A DNA stretch of 64,000 bases from Dryocosmus kuriphilus (taxonomy: Eukaryota > Arthropoda > Insecta > Hymenoptera > Cynipidae). The position numbers and the translations under genes were made by a program. The stretch spans positions 74,728,252 through 74,792,251 of the forward strand of contig CM076193.1 of the NCBI GenBank assembly GCA_038277395.1. Direction: 5' to 3'. Positions 55,881-64,000 of the stretch are shown piece after piece. Every line of letters starts with the position of its first letter. Position 1 is the stretch's first letter. A model generated the notes under the pieces. That model was not told where the DNA came from, did not search any database, and saw nothing but the letters and a program-made list of their open reading frames with translations.

Positions 55881-57998
55881 CGTTGGATGAATTCTAGCAT
55901 GGAGTGCATAATTATATCCATATACGTAATGATCCAAGATCAAAAGCAGGATTCCGATGAGAACTCCGTCTGACTGTACAGCAATCTGACCCTCGACAAC
56001 TGTTTTGCAGTCACAAAATTGATCGTAGATACCTTTTTGTAATGAAAAATTTTAAACTACATTACTGCAATATGGAACAACTGAAGAAGCCTTGTGAATG
56101 AAGAGATAAAACATAATTCAGATTGTCATTTTGCATGGCTTTTTATGATCATTTCATTAATCATTCCTTACCTTTCATGGCTAAAATTGGTCGTGAAGAA
56201 TCTTCCACGGTTTCGATTTTCTTATCCGTGGCATTAGGATCCTAGAAAGTCAATGTATTTTATTGTAATTGGTAAGTATATGTGTACCCTAGTGATGCAT
56301 ATCACGAATTTCCAAATTTTTCAAAAATCTCGGCATATGAGATTAAAAGTTCAAACATGGTACTTATCATAACGAGACAAAACTTTACTTAATCGAGATA
56401 ATCGTTTCATCTCGATCGCTTCTCAAGACTACAGATTTTCGTTCTCCATCAAGTCTTGGTCTTAACTGTTCATGTTTCGAGAAATTCTCGATCTTGACAA
56501 AAAATTCTCGATATACGTCTCTAGTGTACTCGTTCATTATATGTTTATTCCTTTCAAATGGATGTAAACATATAATTGTTTAATTCTTATCTAACACAAG
56601 AAAAACAGAAGGTGATGAAGGGTAAGACTGCAAGTGATTTTTCCAAATAACTTTTCAATTTTTTGAAGGCATCATTCGCTATTTTGAGTTCGTTTTGAAA
56701 AGCCGAAGCTTTCTTCGGAGATTGTTTTAAATTTATATATTTCTGGATGTAGATATGAAAGTAACTAAATATAACTTGCGCTTTCTTTTCCATGTTCTTG
56801 TTCCAGGTTTCAAAAACATCTGTCTCGAGAAGAATTGATGCGTGCGCTAGAAAATTAGGGGTTTTTATCAGATGAGGCCAATTTAGTAAAATAATATCAA
56901 CTAAATTCTGTCCATGTTTAGGTCTCATATTTATGCAATTCCGTTGAGAAGAATAAGTCTCTTTTAGAAGATGCTTTCTCTGTTCATCAGTGAGATGTTT
57001 ATCTTTTGCGTCCTGAAGTATAATTATTTTTTTATCATTTTGTCATTCCAAGGTTTCTCCATCTGATAAAGGAGGCTCGTACGCGACGCAGCCGTAACTA
57101 TCTTGACGTTTCCTTGTGGTATCCTCCTCTGGGGCATCCTTCTTCTCGGCTTCATCATTCTCATTGTCTGTGATCCTACGGGGGTTTCTCTCTTCGTGAG
57201 GCTCCTTCATATACCTCACGCGATCGTATATCCTCATTTTGAGACTATCAGCTCCATCTGAGTAGCCATTGGACTCTCCACTCCCCTTTGTGCTCTCATA
57301 TGCCTTTGGAAATTTGAGAACTGCCTGCTTAGCGATTTTTCCCGCAGTATTTGGCGTCGTTTATAGTAAACTTCATGCATTCAGCGACTTTCTTGATGAA
57401 TTACAGTTTGAGGCCCACCCTGTTATTTGAAATATTCTCAAATTTTTCTGGAACGAGCTTTTCTCACAAAATAGGAGAAACGGTTCTCTCTGGAGACAGA
57501 ACTGATGCGGCCAGGGCTGGTCTGATTATTGAACTCGCAGCAGTAATAGAATTAAGTACTTGTCCTCCTATAAATAAAAACAGTAAAAGTGTTTGAAATT
57601 AAATACGCCTATTGGTGTTGAATAATATTAAAACATAAGACAAATATTGATAACCAAAGAAGTAAAAATGTTAGAATTACCGTTTTAAGGCGAATTCGAA
57701 ACATTCGCAAGAGAAGCTCTTTTCGGCATAATGGTAATTATATGAAATCGAAAGGTTCTCTAATCTCAAATGCAAGTTTTAACTGTAGATCTTATTTTAC
57801 ATATGCATTTTTCCATCCAGTCTGTACAAGTTAATGAACTTAAATGTTTAAGTATATATATTTACCCAATATGTGGTGTTCAAGGAGAAATTTAAACTTC
57901 CACAGGTATTCGAAATCAATTCCTCGAGACTTGCACCGCCGGCGAGACTTCTCTTCCATCCACCGAAGTTTGTGGTTTTGAATATCCACATCGTTAGT
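55881..57998 (-). pseudogene. Unidentified spliced gene on the minus strand
   Basis: Several exons with correct splice signals and matching phase: 57998-57866 (VDIQNHKLRWMEEKSRRRCK), joined G|GA to 57567 onward (GGQVLNSITAASSIIRPALA), then 56241-56172 (DPNATDKKIETVED) joined G|GT to 56032-55881 (IYDQFCDCKTVVEGQ). The middle exon(s) 57567 to about 56600 include KYCGKIAKQAVLKFPKAYES, MRIYDRVRYMKE, LTDEQRKHLLKETYSSQRN and a Lys-rich helical segment. Two in-frame stops (TGA after SPIL, TAA after VGLKL) and an indel near 57045 show decay. No domain recognised; the flanking elements suggest an accessory gene of another transposon, but a host paralogue is equally possible. The last exon could encode one hydrophobic helix (GVLIGILLLILDHYV). 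Confidence 0.55.
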
Positions 57999-58507
57999 CT
58001 GTAAAATCGAATTTCTTTTAAAATAATTGACTTCCTTACATCGTAAAGCAAATAAAGGGTTTCAAGATACGAAGTTTTGTTTTTGATGATAAAAACACTT
58101 ACTTTGAAGTAATTTTTTATAGATTACCAACTGGATTATAGTAATGACATATTTAATTGCAGACACAAACAGTTAATGATATTATCTATTTACAAAAAAT
58201 ATTTTCTGTGTTCTCTTAAAAATAAACGTAACAAATGCAAGATAATGTGTACACTAGTATAATGGACGTGAAACTAGCCCATGTTTCACTTTCACGTACG
58301 ACGTGGTGTCCTAGATATAAATGTGTAGAGGTTCATATGCAAGCGGTTTTTTTAATAGGCAGGTACTCGTCAGGAACAAAGGGCAAAGTTCGTATAAACG
58401 ACGCCGCGGCTGAAATGTTGTTTCCAGGACTTGTAAAACGAGGTGTAAACATTCCTTGTCATCACGTAGAATGAGATGGGTAGTTCCCATTTCAACTTTC
58501 TCTTGGT
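57999..58507. other. Spacer without recognised gene
   Basis: The 79-residue plus frame at 58235-58474 has no motif. Further upstream exons of the preceding minus-strand gene may lie here but were not identified. Confidence 0.35.
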
Positions 58508-58653
58508 AAGGGAGCGTTCATAAACCACGTGGACAGTTCTTCTTTTCTTTAAATAAAGACGAAAATAAAGTTGCCGTTAAGTTACAAAGGACGCAACTTA
58601 TAAAAAAAAGAAAAACTGTCCACGTGATTTGTTCGCGCCATTTGCGCTCCCTT
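58508..58653. mobile_element. MITE-like inverted repeat
   Basis: 146 bp starting AAGGGAGCG and ending CGCTCCCTT. Inner arms CACGTGGACAGTT near 58526 and AACTGTCCACGTG near 58613 pair almost perfectly. Ends of the GGGAGCGTTCATAA type are common for small insect MITEs. Confidence 0.7.
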
Positions 58654-58719
58654 TAAGTATTATTACTAATACCCGATTTCACTTCATTTTCCGGTCCTAA
58701 AAGCAAACCCTTGAGTAGA

Positions 58720-58737
58720 CCCCCCCCCCCCCCCCCC
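58720..58737. repeat. Poly(C) 18
   Basis: An uninterrupted run of 18 C. Confidence 0.9.
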
Positions 58738-58870
58738 TTGTTCTCATGGACCTAAGGGAGGGGGAAGTTTTCCTTGAGCGCTGCTGGCAGGCAGTGACGA
58801 GCTAGATCAGTACCGCAAGGGAAGTCTGTGAGTGCGGCTCTCACCTATCAGTGTGCTTGGGAGTGGGAAG

Positions 58871-59075
58871 TTTACGGTGTGTGACCTTTCTATGTGCGGC
58901 TCAAGTTTTTCACGGTGTGTGACCTTTCTATGTGCGGCTCAAGTTCAGCAACTTTCACGGTGTGTGACCTTTCGATATGCGCGGCTCAAGTTCAGCAACT
59001 CTCACGGTGTGTGACATTTCTATGTGCGGCTCAAGTTCATCAACTTTCACGGTGTGTGACATGTCTATATGTGCG
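58871..59075. repeat. Minisatellite, about five units
   Basis: Units begin at about 58872, 58914, 58956, 59005 and 59048. Each contains ACGGTGTGTGACMTTTCTAT and all but the last a GCGGCTCAAGTTC segment; spacing is 42-49 bp. Confidence 0.8.
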
Positions 59076-60127
59076 GTAAGCGAGAGTATACCATTCAAAA
59101 TCAATTTCTTTCAATCAAAATTCTGTGAATTGTGTGATTGTTGTGCAGGCAAATCGAGCCTCTCTCTTTTATTCTTTGTTCCGTTTCTAGTTGTATGATT
59201 CATAAAGCAATAATTTAATTATTTGTAAATTCATAACTTCATTTGCATTCTTTTCGCGGTTACTTGTATTTGATTCACAACTTGGCTACGCACTCGACTA
59301 ATGTTTCGTTATTTAGTTATTAAGTTAATGTCATTTTTCTTGTATATTGATATAACTCAAATGACTTTTCTCCCACTCATGACTGGGATTTTTTATGCCG
59401 GCTGAGTCTTAGTTTGCTTATCATTCATAACAATAAAACTTACATTTATTTAACTGATAGATCTCGATTTTTATTTGGTATGATTAGCACACCCCCCTCA
59501 CCACCCGGTAATACTTATTGTCTGTACCTGCTTGCGAAATTTAGGAAGATGAAACCTATCGATATCATAATTAATGAGTTTATTGCAAATTAAACCTGGT
59601 TTATGGACGCTCCTTAAACTGTTTGTAGCAAAGCAATGATATCCCCTTTTTTGTACTGATTTCCTTTGGCATTCGCACATTCAGTAAGTTTCCCACTTAA
59701 CTGCGTGTTAAATAAAATCTGTTGCAGTGTTTCGCTGTAACCGTCTATGTGAAGTTCTGTCTTCTCATTGAGCATCAGTTTTTATCTTCGAAGCAGAACT
59801 TCGAAGCAGTTCTTTTTTTTCGGCGAGCGACCACGTTAAGTTGATGAAACGTTTCAGAACTGTAGTCACTCTCTTGAAAAATGTATGTTTTGACTCGAAT
59901 CTCAAAGTAAACACTCGCAGTAGAGGACCGCACTAAAGGAACATTTCTGAATAATGTGTTAGGTAAGGGATAAAACCTGTGGATCTCTGGCGTGCAGATT
60001 ATTTCGACGATGTCGATTAATTTAAGAAGGCACAACTACACCTGATTATCAATGTCAATTTTATACCCGATTAGAAGAGGCAGAAGACGGATCCAATAAA
60101 AATGTTTCCATGCGCCACCAATGAGAG
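59076..60127. other. Spacer without recognised gene
   Basis: Small minus frames at 59498-59680 and 59775-60035 have no motif. Confidence 0.35.
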
Positions 60128-60152
60128 CCCCCCCCCCCCCCCCCCCCCCCCC
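60128..60152. repeat. Poly(C) 25
   Basis: An uninterrupted run of 25 C. Confidence 0.9.
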
Positions 60153-60304
60153 ACCGTAACTCTAGCCGGCTTGTCTCTCCGATCATTGCTGCAGTTCTTA
60201 AATTTATCTGTCGTTCAAACTAAAAAAGCATAGGAAATGCAGCCTTTCAAAACAAAATAACGGATCATCAATGGCACATCGTAAGCAGCAACTCCTTCCA
60301 TTAA

Positions 60305-61055
60305 GGGGTTACACCACTGTAGAGCACGAAAAAATAGTCATATTTTCGGAATTTTTTTTTTTTTTTTTTTGCGCAATAAAGAGATCAATCGAAATTATGT
60401 GAAATGGGATTTATAATACTAGTAATGAAGTACAGAAAATATTTTTTTCAAGTTCGTTCTTGACGAAATGGCGGCTGCGCAGCATTTCTCCATCGGTGCC
60501 TTTTTTTAAGGGGTCCACGGCCGGAAACCTAACTCCCGCGATTTTTTAGTTAGAACAAAAAACCAAAGTTTTTTCGATACTATAGAACAACAGCAAGAGA
60601 TGTACGTAGGATTTTTTTCGATATATTGATTTTTCGCGACGTGGTGCACTTTTGAAAAAAAAGTTTAAAATTTCATGAAAAAAATCGTCACCAAATTGTT
60701 CATAAAAAAAACTGTGCAATATAAAAAAAAAAAAACCCCCCTACGTATGTCGCTGGAGAAAGCAGTTTTGAATATATTTTTAAAATTTCAGATCGATCGG
60801 TGAAGATTTGTTCGATTTATGTTTCCGGACTGTTGAAAAAAAGTGGTTTCGAGAAAAACGCATTTAAAGTTTTAAGTAGGTACTGTAAAGTCATAGGCAT
60901 ACCTGAGATGCGTTGCGGCAGAATTGAAAATTTGGACCTTTAGACATTTTTTCCACCCTCCATCTGTTGGTATACCATTTTTAAGACCCTAAAACACCTT
61001 TTAAGCAAAAAAATTTTTTTTCGATTTTTGGACAATTCTACAGTGGTGTAACCCC
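60305..61055. mobile_element. TTAA-flanked non-autonomous element
   Basis: 751 bp with inverted ends GGGGTTACACCACTGTAGA, flanked by TTAA on both sides (60301-60304 and 61056-61059). TTAA duplications are typical of piggyBac and Kolobok relatives. No coding sequence inside. Confidence 0.75.
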
Positions 61056-61237
61056 TTAAATCATGACCAAGGCAGGGAGATAATCCTAGTTTACATACAT
61101 GAAAATCTTTTAGATGATTGATTGAAAGGCAAATCAAATTTGATGTCTTGAAAATGCTTTGCGTGTCCTTTCTCTGTCAAGGCTTGCTTATAAGACTTCG
61201 ACAGTCCTCCGCTCACATGTAACGCGGTTCAACAAAA

Positions 61238-62433
61238 TTTTACCACCTGAGTTAGACATACCATTTCTTGTAGATTTTTTCACGCTGAATGCAAATCCGG
61301 CCGCAGAATTGCTCTAGTACGTCAGGATTCCGAGATATCCTAATCTGAAAGTGCCAAAAAGACGGTTTTCGGTGATATTTGAGGTTATGTTATAAGAACA
61401 TCGAATGTTTGGCCGATTACTGCCTCCGCTATCATCTAGTACTATTCTTTTCCTTTAAAGTCCATATTTGATCTGTTGGATTCGATTTTTCTTTGTCGAG
61501 ATATACCAATTTCAATCTATAGTACTTCATAAACATTAGGTATCATAGCCTAATGTCTCGTTTTCAACTTTTTAAACAAACTTTTCTAACATTTCCTGAT
61601 AATTTTGCAAAACCGCTTAAAAATGGTTACTGGTGGATTTTCGGGGCCAGTGATCGCGAATCTGCAGTAAGAATTCTCAAATTCAAGATGGCGATCCAAT
61701 ATGGCGGCGATGCTACCCACAATCTGGTACTAACCTATATAAATTATGTTCGGGGTGCTTTATTAGCGTAAATCCCCTTACCTTTCACAAACCGGGGTCC
61801 GTTTTTATCGTGAGTAGTCCTCTTTCCCCTCATTCTTCGGGGTACTTGAATTGAGTGAGTCCCCTTGCCTTTCACGTTTGGGATATTTTATTAGCGTCAG
61901 CCAAAAAACGAGCAGGTTTCTCTCAGAAATTAATATTGCCTATCTTCCCGAGCGCGGCGCTAATGTATCATGTGTGTACTCACCCCTTGACGGGCAGAAG
62001 AGGAAATACAATTTAAAATTACTTTCTCACACAGTTTTATGAAAATAGTTGTCTCTCGAGCGGTTTTGCGAGATTATTAGGAAATATTAGAAAAGTTTGT
62101 CTAAAAAAGTTGAAAAGAGGACATTAGAGTATGATGCCTAATGCTCACGAAGTACTGTAGATTGAAATTGGTATGTCTCGAGAAAGAAAAATCGAATCCG
62201 AAAGATCGTGGATGGATTTTCAAGGGGAAGAGCAGTACTAGATGATAGCCGAGGCAGGAATGGGCAAAAAATTCACTGTTATAACGTAACGTCAAATATC
62301 ACCGGTAACCGACTTTTTCACTTTTGGATTAGGATCTCGAAATCCTGATGTGCTAGAGCAATTCTGCGGCCGGATTTGGATTCAGCGCCAAAACTTCTAC
62401 AAGAAATGATACGTTTTATTTAGGTGGCAAAAA
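61238..62433. mobile_element. Foldback-type element, ~380-bp arms
   Basis: 61238-61620 is the reverse complement of about 62059-62433 with scattered differences (for example CGGCCGCAGAATTGCTCTAG in both). The 440-bp centre contains AAGATGGCGATCC and ATGGCGGCGATG phrases but no gene. Confidence 0.75.
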
Positions 62434-62865
62434 ATAAGTCTAATTTTGTCGAACTGTGAAATAGGAATGTAGTCGCTATAGTTGAATTCCTCACTGATTG
62501 CATCGTCTTCGCTCTCTGCCAAATTTTCAGAATTATAGCTTACATCGTTCTCGCTATCCTCAGGATTTTCAAAATCCCCGATCATAGGATTCATAAAATT
62601 CCATGGATCAACCGCCTTTCCTTTGACGGCTTCAATTTCATCTGTCTTGACTTTAAACACCCTCAGCGATATACACTTCATCTGATTCCTGATTCCCTGC
62701 TTCCATTATTTCAAGTTCATACTTACTTACGCAGTGGACCACGCATGCGTAGTAGTTCTTCATTACATCCCTAGGGACGTAATCAGCTGCCGGTGGAACT
62801 AATGAAGTGCTTGGAAGGTAATAATAGGGTCGCATTTTACCGACTGAAAGTGGCGCTACTAACAA
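62434..62865 (-). other. Possible decayed coding segment, unidentified
   Basis: Two overlapping minus frames (62865-62653 and 62681-62397) join near 62665, the second being acidic (DSENDVSYNSENLAESEDD). They may be one small exon region with a frameshift. No family recognised. Confidence 0.3.
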
Positions 62866-63628
62866 GGGGGGTTAGGTTGGTGTCCGACGCCAATTTTTTT
62901 GTAACTTTGCAGGTGAAAAGAGGATCCCAGACTATAAAAAAATAATTAATTTTTTGGGCAATCGTTCATATTTAGGGGTTGAAATCACCCCTTCTATATT
63001 TTTAATACTTTTACTGTTTCAAGAGGTACCATTGTTTTTTCTTTCTTGTTTTTGCACAAAATTGTTCTAATTGATTCTATATTATAATATTATCTTGAGT
63101 TTTAAAAATAGTTACCCCCTAGAGTACCATAATTCAAAAAGTCTACCCCTATAAGATGCTTCGCCATATGACACATAGTTTAAGATTTTGGACAGTTTTT
63201 TGCTGCAAACATATAGTTTTGATAATTAATGCTATTAATAATTATCAGTCTTATTCGAAATAACCCCTAAATTATGTGCCATCCACCTCTTTAGTATTAT
63301 CAACAAATAAAAAATTTCATTATTAATATGACATTTTTGTAAGTAATGGATTAAAATATTTAGTTTGGACAATCAATAATAATATAACTAATTTTTTGTT
63401 AACGATGGCACATGTTCTTATATTAATAAACCCTTGTTATGTGAAAACTACCCCTCAAAAACTTTTTATGTTTTGTTTAGCAGGCGATTTTAATGACAAT
63501 ACATATATAACAGAACTGTTTAAAGAATTTTTATTCAGCTTCAGGCACGTACATATTTCCATTGAAAATTGTACACACATACACATACCCTTTCGCATAT
63601 CGTTCCTCTAACCCTTATTTCTCAAGAC
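62866..63628. other. AT-rich spacer
   Basis: No gene or repeat recognised. Confidence 0.4.
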
Positions 63629-63985
63629 ATTCCTGATAATTTTATATTTGTGCATTTATTATTAGAAATGCCAAAATGATAATGCATTTATCATATCACA
63701 CACCCAACTTGTAAACAGGAAATATTTTATCAATAAAGTTGTTTTTACGTATGTCATGCGGTCTTATTCAGATCATAATAACGACAACATTAAAATTGGA
63801 TCATTTTTTAATAATAATAAGATAAATTGTCGTTATTATTATCTAAATGAAACCGCATGACATACGTAAAAACAACTTTATTGATAAAATATTTCCTGTT
63901 TACAAGTTGGGTGTGTGATATGATAAATGCATTATCATTTTGGCATTTCTAATAATAACTGCACAAATATAAAATTATCAGGAAT
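63629..63985. mobile_element. Near-perfect palindromic MITE
   Basis: Arms of about 160 bp (63629 to about 63793, and about 63824-63985) are almost identical in reverse complement around a ~30-bp centre. Ends read ATTCCTGATAATTTT. No coding capacity. Confidence 0.85.
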
Positions 63986-64000
63986 ATATATAAACCATTG

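Noticed and set aside
58720..60152. CRISPR-like or regulatory role for repeated units and poly(C) tracts
   Set aside because: The minisatellite is a plain tandem array without unique spacers, and the genome is eukaryotic.

Overview
This window is AT-rich arthropod nuclear DNA, most likely from an insect. The evidence is its set of metazoan mobile elements (Gypsy and BEL/Pao LTR retrotransposons, Transib, mariner, a Penelope-like element, a CACTA/EnSpm element, a Crypton-like tyrosine recombinase), spliceosomal introns, a THAP exon and one Nap1-like exon. No bacterial operons or rRNA are visible. Almost all coding sequence belongs to mobile elements, most of it damaged. Exact species and order cannot be read from the sequence; a large-genome insect is my inference.

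Layout, left to right. 1-3.6 kb: left-truncated Gypsy-type gag on the minus strand with its leader, then a 73-nt tRNA-like gene inside an inverted repeat. 4.5-31.6 kb: an ancient foldback element with about 1.7-kb arms, split by later insertions. A Gypsy element (7907-30142, minus strand, flanked by AGCA) sits in its right arm. That Gypsy was itself entered by a BEL/Pao element (11241-19238, plus, GCCAC duplication) and by a Transib element (20661-24316, minus, CGCYC duplication). A mariner (30161-30994, TA) landed 13 bp beyond the Gypsy duplication. 32.1-37.5 kb: a Penelope-like element (minus) with an inverted copy of its own 3' end, a hammerhead-ribozyme-like core and an embedded THAP exon. 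38.2-39.5 kb: a Nap1-like exon and a tyrosine-recombinase remnant. 42.5-54.4 kb: an unclassified TIR transposon interrupted by an 8.2-kb CACTA element (43286-51483). 55.8-58.0 kb: a decayed spliced gene on the minus strand. 58.5-64.0 kb: MITEs, foldbacks, minisatellite and poly(C) tracts.

Two systems deserve attention. The Transib element encodes a RAG1-type transposase, with a GRP basic motif resembling the RAG1 nonamer-binding domain, a CxxC zinc pair and candidate D/D/E residues. Its ends follow the layout of a 23-RSS: CACAGTG, 23 bp, CCAAAACCC. The CACTA element carries two divergently transcribed, spliced genes: a TNP2-type transposase, and an 11-exon gene whose product has an N-terminal Tudor-like region, a coiled coil and a C-terminal BEN domain. 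The second is a plausible functional counterpart of plant TnpA, which would bind the GTAGTGGTC-rich subterminal repeats. I know of no description of this arrangement in insects, but I could not search.

Reading frames were checked by hand. Single-base indels are common in nearly every element, so either decay or residual assembly error is possible, and I point out where each seems likelier.
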